Origin: Nitzschia sp. DOCU1
Lineage: Eukaryota; Bacillariophyta; Bacillariophyceae; Bacillariales; Bacillariaceae
DNA: 64,000 nt
Direction of reading: 5' to 3'
Assembly: GCA_951394045.1 (NCBI GenBank)
Contig: OX595993.1
Coordinates: forward strand, 1,984,001 to 2,048,000
Shown here in pieces: positions 50,237-62,000 of the stretch. Numbering within the stretch: the first letter of the stretch is position 1; each line of letters begins with the position of its first letter. The notes below the pieces were generated by a model, which saw nothing but the letters and a program-made list of their open reading frames with translations, did not search any database and was not told the origin of the DNA. The translations under genes were made by a program, and so were the position numbers.

Positions 50237-51733
50237 TTAATCTATCGTCCCCATCTCCAGCGTGTCCTTGTATTCTTCTGCCATGAGTTCTGCACGATGC
50301 TTTCGAAGCCTAGCATTCCTGGCACTACGTTTTCGAAGGAATACGAGCGCCAAAGCTGCTACGAATACCCCGGCAACAATTCCGTAGGGACGACCACTGT
50401 TGCCCCCCTGTTGTGTGTCCAATTCCTTGTCCTTTTCAAATCCGGATTCCATCCCTGTCATGTCCTCACCAGAAGTATCTGTATTCAAATCCTGATCGGC
50501 TGGGGCATCCGTAGCTGGTGCATCCGTGGCGATATCCTCGGTGGTCGGTTCTTCCGTCGCCGTCGCGTCACCGGTGGGCGGAAATGTTCCACTGTCAGCG
50601 ACGGCAACCATAACCTCAACTTCATGAATCGCTGTGTATTCCTCTGTAGTACCATCTTCCCACGTAATGTAATATACCCAGTTCTGAGCAAGGACAACGA
50701 AGGCCGCAGCTTGAGTCCACTATTTCTGTCTACGACCAATAATGATCCCCCTTCCAAATTCTCACCTCGAATTTCATTATGATTCCAGAGAGGCCATATG
50801 TCTTAACGGCTTGACCAGGCAGGTAGGGTTCATAGTTGTTGGCATTTTCGACTATACTATCCAATTCATCCGAGTCGGCGGAAAAAGTTTCAGTCTCTCC
50901 GTCCTCGTAAACGACCGTGTAATTGCTCGTTCCTGAATCGTACGTTGCAATTACCCCAGAGTACCAGCCATCTGCGTATTCCTTGTAAACATATGTGCCA
51001 ACCTCCCAGAGATCATCACCAGTTGCGTCGCCGGTGTTCGCGGCCGCCGCTTGGACCATAGCATCAACTTCGGAAACGTTATCAAAAACCTCGACCGTAC
51101 CATCATCCCAAGTAATGGTATAACTCAAATTCTTTCAAAGAAAGTAATAGTGAGCGCGGGGTACCATGGCAAATGTGATCCTCCGAACCTTGTCTGGCGT
51201 ACCTGAAAAATGGTGATTTGCCCAATGGCAAAGCCACCATCGACTTCTTTCTGGACTTTAGTTCCAGCGTCGTAGGTCACGTAGTTTTCCGCGTTGTCAA
51301 CTAGAACATCAAATTCAGGATCATCGAAGGAGAATGTTGCAGTCTCTCCGTTTTTGTAGGCCACATTGTAAATTTGCGATACATCGTCCCGTGTCGTGAT
51401 GACTCCAAAGTACCACCCATCGCTGAATTCTTTATAAATGTTGCTTCCTGGTTCCCAGTATGGGTCCGTAGCATCCAATGTATCCGCATCGGTTCCATCC
51501 TCCGTACCCGCATCGGTTCCATCCTCCGTCGGTGCATCAGTTACCAGATCCATCATATTCAAACCACGTTTCTTCAAACCCAGGCTCTTCTCATAGCCCC
51601 GCAAAGCCGCGGCAGAAAACGGGGAGGCTGCTGATTGTGCATTAGATGCAGAAAACGAAGCCCCCACTTGTGCCACTTCAGAAACCACCGATCCTATCAA
51701 TGATACCAGCAAACTGAATCGAAACAACTGCAT
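50237..51733 (-). CDS. Signal-peptide membrane protein with four Tudor-like repeats (copy C)
   Basis: Three exons, 51203..51733, 50766..51131 and 50237..50683, give 447 aa. Introns are GTACGC to TGAAAG and GTGAGA to GCTCAG, both phase 0. It starts at the Met opening a signal peptide (MQLFRFSLLVSLIGSVVS); the frame is open upstream but featureless. An acidic DAPTEDGTDAG linker leads to four repeats (YWEPGSNIYKEFSDGWYFG; YDAGTKVQKEVDGGFAIG; WEVGTYVYKEYADGWYSG; YLPGQAVKTYGLSG), then a second acidic linker, a membrane segment (GIVAGVFVAALALVFL) and a basic tail. Each intron cuts an even-numbered repeat just before the Y-x-I-T-W strand. Function unknown. Confidence 0.72.
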
Positions 51734-52193
51734 GGTTGATGTTACGATGTACTTTATAGGAAACTGGGTTGCCCAGTCAAGCGTATGCAGTTGGTAGGTA
51801 ACCAAAAATTTGGCAATGACCTTCACGACGGCGAGGTCATCGTCGGTTCTAAGAATCTTTGTCGACGGGCGCGCCAATTTTGGAGACTTGCTTGTGGGAA
51901 GGACAGGCGAACGGCGAGAGGTCTTGCCTTTCTTCCGACCTCTCGAATGGTACGAGGTCGGACGTAACTTTGGAACTCCATCGCTCTTTCCCCACCGACC
52001 CACAATCCATGCGCGTATTTTTCAAAGGGCAAGCGTCAAAGGGCGTGAGGGCAAAAGGCGACGGGAAGTTTTCAAAAGCACCACCTCTCTCTCCTTCGCG
52101 AGCTCGCTAGTTCGAGCTTTGGCATTCATTCATCTCACAAGAGCTCCACTGTTCTGTTGCATAACAACAATAATAATCCACAAAAACTCCACC
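51734..52193. promoter_or_regulatory. Divergent promoter region, copy C / Cys-His protein
   Basis: 460 bp between outward-facing genes. Bases just upstream of copy C (51734 on) and of copy B (49594 on) look alike over about 40 nt, suggesting a shared ancestral promoter. A GAGGTC-type word recurs near 51830-51960. Confidence 0.45.
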
Positions 52194-53347
52194 ATGGCGG
52201 AAGAAGAAGAAGATACAATGCTGGAACAAAGGGACGACGAAACGGGTATTGGGTCGGAAGATCCCGCTGATGCTGCAGGCAATCTCAGCAAGAAAAAGCG
52301 TCTTTGTCGCCATCCGGTAAGTTAAGATGGAATGCCATACCCCACTTTATCCTCTCATCGGAAGAGGTGGCAAGTTTCAGCTGTATCGGACGATTCCCGT
52401 GTGATAAACGTTGTGTCTTATCGTGTTATTCTTTGTTTTGTCTCGCGTCGCCAACAGGGCTGCACCAAGGTAATTAAATCGCAGGGCCACTGCCAACGCC
52501 ACGGCGCCAAGGCCAAGCGATGCAAGGTGGACGGTTGTGACAAACAAGCCCAAGGAACGCACGATGGAATGTGTAAACGCCATTGGAAGTCCTTACATTG
52601 CCCCGAGTCTGCCAAGGCTGGCGCTGGTACGGAAGAAGTGTTGCCGCCAGCCCCCGAAGGAGACTCCATCTATGACAGCATCCTCCCACAATCCATCAGC
52701 TATCGACCGACCGTGTTGAACAAGGCCAGTCTACCAGACTTGAAGCCCGGTGAGGATCCTCCTCCGCCTCCTTCTGGAGCTAGTGTCATGCCTCTAGTGG
52801 AATTCTTGAGGGAAGGGGTCGGCAAGAAGGAGCCAGGGTGGCATCGGAATGCGGAACGTCGGGCGCGGGGGTTATTTCCCATTAGCAACCTTTCGATGCA
52901 GTTAGAGCCATGGGAACGGCAATTGGTGCGTACTCAGTGCGATGGAGCGGGGTTTAGTCCGTTGGATTCGTATTGATGTCTCATCTGACTCGTGTTCTCC
53001 ACTTGTTATTCGTTCAGGCATTGGTGGAGATATTGCTGCTGAGCGGTGGCACTCCCTATGCCAACTTTAAGGACTTGGCCCATGCTTGGGGACGTGAAAA
53101 GGGATTTCATCATGTCCTAGCGAGCAATGTCTGCGAGCGTCGTGGGGAAGTGGAACGCAAACGTCGGAGCGATGCAGGCCGGGCCTTGTCCGAAGAACAA
53201 AAGGAAGGGTTTCGGAACAAGTTGAAACGCGCTCGTCTTGCTGTTGCTGCCATGGAAACAACGACGACAACAACAATGCCCGAGCCTACCATCAACAACA
53301 ACAACATGGCGCCTCCTCCAAATCTTCCTGTTACTGCAGAAATATGA
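52194..53347 (+). CDS. Cys/His-repeat (WRKY19-like zinc motif) protein
   Basis: Three exons, 52194..52316, 52458..52925 and 53018..53347, give 306 aa. Introns are GTAAGT to CAACAG and GTGCGT to GTTCAG, both phase 0. It starts at the Met after CCACC (MAEEEEDTML). The zinc-binding-like block spans exon 1 and 2: KKKRLCRHP, then GCTKVIKSQGHCQRH, then CKVDGCDKQAQGTHDGMCKRH. This spacing resembles the small Cys/His repeats of plant WRKY19-type proteins and is common in stramenopiles. The rest has a Pro-rich linker, a helical segment (WERQLALVEILLLSGG), a basic region and an Asn/Thr-rich tail. A nuclear or regulatory role is inferred. Confidence 0.7.
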
Positions 53348-53677
53348 GTTGGATCCCATGATGGTGTACAATTTGGATTTTTTGTGGTTACTGGGGCGGA
53401 CAATGACGACGGAAACGTTGTAGAACTGTTTGCGCACCATCTACTCTTAGCTATTTTATGTTATTTAAAGTATGATCTATGATTCTTTCTTGCTGCATGT
53501 ATATAATGTGTAGTCTGCATTCAAGAATTGATAATCTCTAAGTCGACGATGAAGTGTAGATTTGTCTGGCATGGATGGCATCAAAGCCCCAAACGAGACA
53601 TATTAGACGTTGGGGTTCCATTTCAACGAGACGCGTGTCGTCATCAATGAAATGAAATGCCCCATACAGCCATGCTC
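53348..53677. other. Convergent spacer, no gene seen
   Basis: 3' flanks of the Cys/His protein and histidine phosphatase genes. Confidence 0.55.
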
Positions 53678-54904
53678 TTAGTCAAAAAGTTCTTGGCTCG
53701 ATGAGACCCAGTTGCCGCCGTGGTTTGTCCCTCCTCGAGGATAGTCACCCACGCTCTTGGAGAATGCCAAGGGATCAAATTTCTCGTACTGGACACTTCC
53801 AAAGATGTCCCAGTGTTTGTGCGTGCTCTCAGCTTTGGGTCCATGATGGAAGCTTCGGTACACGTATTTGATCTGCCAAATTTGGTCAAACTCCTTGCCC
53901 CTGTATTCCATTGGGCAACCTTCAAACGGCCCGCAACCTGGTATAGTAATCAGCAGGAATGGTAGAGTTAGTGCTGGTCCCGTCACCTTATGAGTCGTAT
54001 TGTCAAGCCCCACGCATTACTTACCAAGAAGCTGCGCTAGTCGAGGCAGATCACTGTGTTTCCACGAAACCACTGTCAACTTGCCGCATTGTTCACCGTT
54101 CAAGATGCTAGTTAAGAGTTCTCGGGCGAGAATCTTATCGCTCGATGTCTTGTAGTTTTGATTGACAGTCAAATCATGCTTCTCGGCAATATATTGAACC
54201 GTCTCCACCTCCCGATAGTTCAGCTTTCGTTCTTTCATTCCGCGTCCGCCAGCCTTCAGAGCATAAATCTTGCTGGGGGCAGGCCACCTCTCATCCTTGT
54301 CACCAAAAAGAGTGGCGAGGTAGGCCGATCGCTCAAAGCCATTGTAGTTACAATGACTTTTCAAGTTTCCCTTTTCGCAATGACGAATCAACATGATGGT
54401 GGTCTCGCACCCACTGGGGGGCGTCGAAGAAAGTGATAATGTCTCTTTTGACTTTGACGATCCAAGAACGATAGCGTTGCCGTCGCTGGCGATGCTGGTA
54501 GTCTTGATCAAAGAAGCATCAGCTAGTCCTTGTGCCATGACTCCTTTCACGCCCATATCCCATATGTTTTCAATCCACTCTGAGTCAAGGACGCCCGAAG
54601 TTAACAAAACCACGGTGCAGACGGCCAGCATAACAGAAAGTGCAAAGCACATACGGATTCGGGGTTGATGAAACCATTCGTCTCGTGCTTCCCTAAGGGT
54701 TGGTGGTCGAACAAAGCGATCCCTCTGCCCCTGAAGAGTATAACCATTAAGCCTCATTGACTCGGCCGAGAAAGCTGTAATCAGGGTCCCAGCCTCTCCA
54801 GTTACGTCAGAGTACGCCAATGAATCATAGGAAACCCTGGTGCGATTATCCTCCTCAGGGTATTGGTAACGAACGCTATTGGAATCCTGGTAACTCCGAA
54901 TCAT
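53678..54904 (-). CDS. Membrane-anchored histidine phosphatase superfamily protein
   Basis: Two exons, 54025..54904 and 53678..53937, give 379 aa. The intron is GTAAGT to TACCAG, phase 1; the join gives LAQLLGCGPFEG. The N-terminal about 80 residues are hydrophilic, followed by a membrane anchor (MCFALSVMLAVCTVVLLTSGVL, about residues 85-106). The phosphatase domain has TTIMLIRHCEKG (RHxxK-type start, catalytic His), the NGFERSAYLATLFGD helix, and VVSWKHSDLPRLAQLL with the second His. Members remove or move phosphate through a phospho-His. The Arg-His core is present but RHG is RHC. The substrate is unknown. Confidence 0.72.
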
Positions 54905-56053
54905 GGTGACTTATTAGTAATTGCCTTTGTAAAGGTTGCCAATGCAACGACGTTGTTCAAAATTAAATGATTCCTTCAAGCAACAATGGAGATTCGTTGT
55001 ATCGATTGGTTCCCCAATCAACGCGCCAGGATGGTGTGGTGTCGGAGTTGCGTCCATTGGCATCCTCTCGTTGGACCACGTGTTTTGGTGGTTGTCGTTG
55101 TTTTATTACGTGGTCTCGACAAGTCGAAAAATTTAGAGTGAACCGGAGGGCAGTGTTGTGACAAAGATGTGACATCCAATCGCTGAACTTGCAGGGATTT
55201 CGAAATTTCTAGTTGATGGCAGCCGGTGATGTCGGCGTCAAAAAAAGATCCGTTTCCTTTTTTGGCCCTTCCAGGAAGCCACAAGATCGACCTATTTAGC
55301 TTCACCCCAACATCTTCGGCAGTGTTCCAATCACTCCCTCTCTCTCTTCATGTCGTTCATGAATGCTCCGATAGAGCATTAGCTAGTAGAATCAAAGTCC
55401 TCGTTGAACAAGTATTACCTGTTTTACTGCAGTCCTCAATCTGTGCTTCTAATGTGATAGTCTCTCTCTTGTAAAATAACACACGAGGTAGTAGTAGAGC
55501 AGCAAACTACCGACCGTACTGTCGAAGTAGCTTTTACTTTGGACATATCTACCGGTACTATGACTTCACTCGAGGCATGTCAGAGTGGAAGCAAGTCGTT
55601 TCGAATGGGGAGAGAGATGGATCCCTTTTTGGATTTTTAAAAACGATCGAGTCGTATCAGTCGCATTCTGACAAGTCGAGTCGAGTCGAGTCGAGTCGAC
55701 TTTTGACTTCATCGACCTGCCTGGCCTTCGCTCCTTCATGAAACCACGATACAGGCTCCTACGGTATTTCAGTACCACATTCTACGACAAGGTATCCAAC
55801 CGCGGTTTGATCGAGGTGTGACCATGGACCATGGAACGGACACGAGCCAATGCAGCAAGCAACGGTCTGCATGTGAAGCATTTTCTGAAGAAACGCTAGT
55901 TTGTGGATGAAAGCATTTCTATCCAAGCTAGTTGTCCCCTTTCAATCATTGTAGTTGTGTCGCTGGAGACAATAGTTGCTTCGTTTGTGCTCCAGACGAC
56001 AGATTATTGCATAGACAACCGTCTCGTCTGCAATCTTAAAGTCATCGTCCACA
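54905..56053. other. Intergenic region with a GTCGA microsatellite
   Basis: 1.15 kb between divergent genes, no supported gene. It contains five tandem GTCGA units (55675-55699). The last part is presumably the 5' UTR of the ARF-GEF gene. Confidence 0.5.
55675..55699. repeat. (GTCGA)5 microsatellite
   Basis: Five perfect tandem 5-mers in the upstream region of the ARF-GEF gene. Confidence 0.9.
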
Positions 56054-59000
56054 ATGGCGTCGTTGCTTGGCTTTGGAAAGAGCCCCGCTCCAGCGCCGGA
56101 GCCTCCTCCTCCTTTTTCGGGATCAGAACGAAATGATAACTCCCCGCATTATCACTTTATTCATTCAATGCTCCTTCCCTCGAGTATTAAGATTCAAAAG
56201 GAATTAAGAGGACGGAGATTCAAGGTACGAAAGTCATTGGTGGCGAACGACCGACAGTTACACACTACTACTAGGAAAAAGCGTCGGTCGAGTGAATGCC
56301 TCACACACCTTGTTATCTTTTATATACAGGAGGTACAAGCGAAACTGGGAGAAGCAGTCATGGGCATGCACGTCTTTCAATTCGAAAGCTGGCCACCGGA
56401 GGCACCATCGGCTGCACCAGTCTCAGGAAAGGCTCCCAAGCCTGTCACTACTAAAAAACAGATTTCCTTGGACGAGCATTTACGCAGTAATCGTAGTACG
56501 GAGGAAGTATCGGATGAAGGCGTGGAGCAAGAGTCAGTGGTTGGGGACTTTTCCAAAGCTCCACTAAATGACGATTTGAGACCGTTTGACGATGTCAGCG
56601 CCGCTACGGCGACCACAATGACAACCGCTACCACCGGGGTATCGACAATAGATAGTATGAATGGACACGCAGGTGCTACTGCCAATGGTACCTCCAATAG
56701 CGTGCCGTATCTAGAAGATGATCCTCGAACTCGAATGAAAATGCACAAGAGTGTTATGGATGCTTTGGAGGCCTACATCATGGTCATGATGCATCCGCAA
56801 AAGACAAACAAGGCTTGTGAGGAAGCATTAAGCTGTGTAAAACAGCTGGTGGTCCGTGATTACGTTAGCGGTCGAGCGGGAGGACGCGATGATTCCAGTG
56901 GTAGTGGCCCTGCTTTGAGAGATCAACAGGGAGGTGGCGCCAAGCCCCCACCATCACTTATGCATCGTCTCATGTTGGGCATTCAAAAGTGCAGCGAATC
57001 CAATACGGATTCGGTTCAGAGCCAAGTCGTTGAGTGCTACAAAGAGATCCTGACGAACCGGCAGTGCAGCGTCCACGAAGCTAGCATGCTTTTGGCAATT
57101 CGAAGTATCTTTCATATTTATCTCGTTACGCAGTCAAAGGCGGTCAAGGACGCTGCCAAAGCAGCTCTAGTCGATATGGCATCCAACATTGTCCTACGGA
57201 TGGAAGAGATCGGCCAACAACAGCAAGTGGCGAATTCTCTTTTCCATACAGACAGTTATTATTTGATGCGGTCGTTGGTCAAATTGTCATCGAAGGAACT
57301 GCCTGGAATTGACGACAAGTCAACGACGACCACCAATTTCTTGGCCCAACAATTCTTTACGACCACTACTGTCGATCCCTTGGCTCTCAACAACAAGGTT
57401 CTTAGCTTGGAACTCATTTTGACGGTCATGGAGTGCGCCGGAGACGCTCTTTGCTACGGCGAGCGTTTCGTTCATTTGGTGCAGGCTCAACTCTGCGTGG
57501 CTCTTCTCAAGAATTGCATGTCCAACAATAGTCAAGTGGCGTTTATATCCCAAAAGATATTTCTGATTCTGGTGTACAAGTTCAAGAATCATCTTCGCGA
57601 CGAGATTCAATTGTTCATGTCAAATATTTTCTTGCGCGTCTTGGATTCAGATAATTCTTCGTTTCCTCAAAAGGCCCTGGTATTGGAATCCTTACGAAGC
57701 ATGTGCAATGACCCCCAACTCTTGACGCAAATCTTTCTGAATTACGATTGTGACTTTGATTCCATGAATCTTTACAAGGACATTGTTTTCCATTTGACCA
57801 AGCTCAGTGCCAGGTCGACGGCGACGTCTACAGCCAACATGACAAAAAAGGAAGCAGAGGAGCACACGGAACTCAGTCTGGCTTCTGTTGAAGTCTTGGT
57901 GACAATCCTACAAGCCTTTTTGGATGCACTAGGAATGGAAGTCACTGATGCTGAGACCAATGATACGGCAGGAGAAAAGATCCGGAGCTTGCTACATCTT
58001 GAAAGTGTAGGAAGCACGTCCCCTTCCAAGGTGCTTGCGATGAAGCTGAATGGGGCACTGCCATCGGCTGCGAAGGCAGTAGCGGCACCACCTTCTGTCA
58101 GAACCTCCGAAAGTGACCTGACAGTGGAAGATTTGGAACGAATGGAGCGATCGGATCGAAGCTCCATCCTCCGACATGCCGAATCAAGCTCCGACGTCGC
58201 TGGAAGAATTGCTGACGCTTTTGACCGCAAGCGCAACGCTGAGCATAATTTTGAGCTGGGAGCCGTGAAATTCACCTTGAACCTAAAGTCGGGACTGAAT
58301 TTCTTCATCGACAACGGGTTCGTGCAACTCGACGCCAACGAAATTGCTAAATTCTTCTTGGAGCACAAGGACAAATTGGACAAGACACAAATGGGGGAAG
58401 TCCTTGGAAGAGAACCCGATGCAGCCTTTATCAAGAAGGAAGGTGTCGAACCGGACAAGGGCGGCCCTGGATTTTTTATTCGCATTCTTCATTACTACAT
58501 TGAGGCCCAGGACTACACCGGTCTTATGTTTGATGATGCTATTCGATTGTTCCTAAGTGGTTTTCGGTTGCCCGGCGAAGCCCAGAAGATTGACCGCATC
58601 ATGGAGAAATTTGCCGAACGTTTTACTCGTCAAAATGGGGACGTCTTTCCCAACGCCGATACTGCGTTTATCCTAGCATTCTCCGTGATTATGTTGAATA
58701 CTGATCTTCACAACCCTTCAATCAAACCAGAACGCCGAATGACTGTCGAGTCTTTTATTAAGAATAATCGAGGAATCGGAGAAAATGGCAGCGACCTGCC
58801 GGAAGAGTTTCTTCGAGGGATCTTTGACCGAATCAAGGAACGACCATTTTCGCTGAAGGAGGATGATGCAGCCCGAGAAAAGGCAAATGCTGATTCAATG
58901 CATGATTCAATATTTGGGGGTGAGGGGGGCCTGCTTGGCTTTGGACTCGTGGGCGCACCGACGACTGGAGAGCGCAAGCGGGAAAAGTTTCAAAAAGAAA

Positions 59001-62000
59001 GGGAGGAAATGCTATCCGCTACCCAAGAACTTATTCGTCGCCGGAAGCGAAGGTCTTCTACCGGCACAGGCCCGAGTATGGCCCAGGCTGTTGCCCCTGC
59101 CGATGTGATTAAGCCCATGTTTGATGTCACATGGGGTCCCGTTCTCGGAATACTTTCTCAAGTCATCGAGATGTCGAGCGACGAACGAAGTATAGCTGTT
59201 TGCCTTAATGGCTTCGTGTATGCAATCCGTATTGCGTCTCACAGCCAAATGTCCTTGGCTCGGGAGACGTTCATCAATTCCTTGACGAAGTTTACCTTAT
59301 TGGGCTCCCTGAAAGAAATGAAGTACAAGAACATCCAGGCGATCCGCACCTTGATGAATATTGCTGCAGCTGACGGCGAATATCTTGGTGAAAGTTGGGG
59401 GCCGGTTCTTCAATGTATATCCCAGTTGGCGAAAATGAGAACTGCGGCATCGGGGCTGGCATCTGATGAGTCTTTCTTTGAAGACGCCAACAACAAAGCA
59501 CCCGCAAAGTCTACTCCATCCAAGTCTTATTTTGGTTCGCAGACAAAGCCCACCAAAGCAGAAGATACTGCGAAAGAGACGGAAGGCATGAATCAACGTG
59601 CCGTTCTTGAAGCCGTGAGCGAACAAATTATCGATAAAGTCTTCTCTTCGACTGTCAATTTATCAGCGCAAAGCTTGGCAGACTTCATGAGACAGCTGGT
59701 GCTGGTATCTACCGCCGAGATTGCCGGGGACACCAAGCGGAATATCACTGGTGTGGCCGCTTCGACTAGTGGATCAACTCATGGCGGTGAGGATGGACCA
59801 AGTATTTTCTCCCTTCAGCGACTTGTTGAGGTGGCTGACTACAACATGGATGTCCGCCCCCGTCTCGTATGGACACAAGTGTGGGAAATTCTTGGCGACT
59901 TCTTCGCCAAGGTCGGGTGCAACAAGAACTCGATGGTTAGCATCTTTGCCATCGACTCGCTGAAGCAATTGAGCTCGAAGTTCCTTGAGAAGCCCGAGCT
60001 GTCTGAATTTCATTTCCAGCGGATATTTCTTCGTCCTTTCCTGCTGATCATGCAGAATCCAGAAACGAGGCTTGACATTCGAGAGCTCATTCTGGAATGC
60101 GTTGGCCAGATTGTAGATCGCAAGGCCCACAATCTTCAGAGTGGATGGAAGATTTTCTTTGATATCGTTATGGCCGCAACCGTGGACGGGGACGATAGGG
60201 TCACTCTCCTCGCCCTCAACATCCTTCAGAAAATGCTTGATGAGCACCTGGACAAGTTGACACGGTTAGCGAAAGTCGACCCAGAGCTCGACGACCCTGC
60301 AGAGATGTCGGTCGTTGAGAAGCGAAATCGAAATTCCAATGCCGAAGATTTTATTGGAATGTGTCGGACGTCATTGTCCTTTATAATGACGAAGGACAAC
60401 GATTCTCCGATACCTCTTGGTGTTTCCATGAGAGCGTTGTCTCATATGGCAATTTACGCTGACCTCATAGCCGACGGCAGAATCTTGCCACCGGTCTCAG
60501 GCACTCAAACAACCGATCCGAAAGTTTTTGGATTCACGTACGACGGCCTCGATAGCAGGGAGGCCCTTGAAATGGCTCTTTGGCGGCCAATCTTGGAAGG
60601 GCTCGCAGGGGGAATCCGCAGCCCCGCTCGCGACCGCACCGGAGGTATTGGGTGTCTGGTGCAACGTGGCAGCGTGCTAGCTCTCCGATCCATCCTTCTT
60701 CGGCATGGGGCCTTGTTCTCGTGGAAGCAGATTGGTGCGATACTAGCTCAAACCGTCGCGCCTGCTATCCAGGACGCAGTGGAAAACGATCATTCACCAG
60801 TCGTGGCGATCACTTCCGAGTCACCTGCTATAACCAGCCTCGATTTCCTGGTCGAACCGATGCCGTTGCCTCCCCCTCGGTACGATCGCGGCCTTTTGAA
60901 ATTCGAGGAGGTCGCACGCAGTGTTGAAAGTGCTCCCTCTAGACCACTGGGACCAGCTGAACTATTGCTTGAGGCTTGCTTTACCGATATGCGGCACGGG
61001 GGCGATGGAGATCTGACACAGGCGTACAAGTTTGCGAAGAAAGATATGGAAAAGAGTTCTGAGAGCGAACAGCCTTTCCCCGACAGTTGGATTGCTACTA
61101 CCGCCCCCATGGCCCTCGGCTGTTTGACAGACGTTGCTAGTGAAATAATTCTTCCGCATGGAGCAGAGGGAGCTGTCTTCCTCTGGCCTTGCATCAGTTC
61201 CATCATCAGACGATGGTGTAACGGAGAAGTCGAAGTCGTAGATGGACGGCACGTTCGTGGGAACTGGTCGCCTTGTGAGGCCCTTGTGAGGATTGCCTCT
61301 CGAGAAATCATCCGTTTTTCGAAACGTCTAGCTGAGAGATTGCCAAAAATGGGACGGTCGGATGCTGAGGTTTGGTCCAACGCTTTCGTAACTTTCTTGA
61401 CCGACACTCTCAATCAATCGCTTGATGTGCAAGAAGAGATTAAGAAGCAGCTGCTGGTCCAAAAGATTCAAGCGTACAAGCATGCTAGAAGGGCGCAGGG
61501 CTTGGTCGATTCCGAAGGATCACATTGGGACGAACTGATTGGTTTGGACGAGAAGATTGATGTGATAACACCGTATGGACGCGGTACACTAGTCGATCGA
61601 CGAATCAACAACTTTGGCAGTGGCCAGGGCGTCAAGATCGATGTTATCAAGCTCAATTTTGGAACACTTTACACTCCTTCCAAGGAGGGGGTAAAGCCAA
61701 GTCCTTCCAAAGAGGTGGAGCCCCCCACCTCAGACGCTCCAACTGACTCATTTGGTTGGGTCAAGCTGGTCCCTGTATTGAAGATCCGTTGTGTCGCTGC
61801 CTACTTTCTCCATCACGCCTTGGCGCCCTTTGAAGACGAAGGCTTCGTTTATTTCTTGGCCGAGGAGATGGCAACTGGTCTCCTTCGAGCTCTAGATCGA
61901 TCTCGCAAACTTGCGGAGCTTGCTGTGAAGAACGAAGACCTAGCGCATGCTTTCCAAGAGGCGATACTGAGTGAATGGGGCGACGATGAGGAGATGGGCG

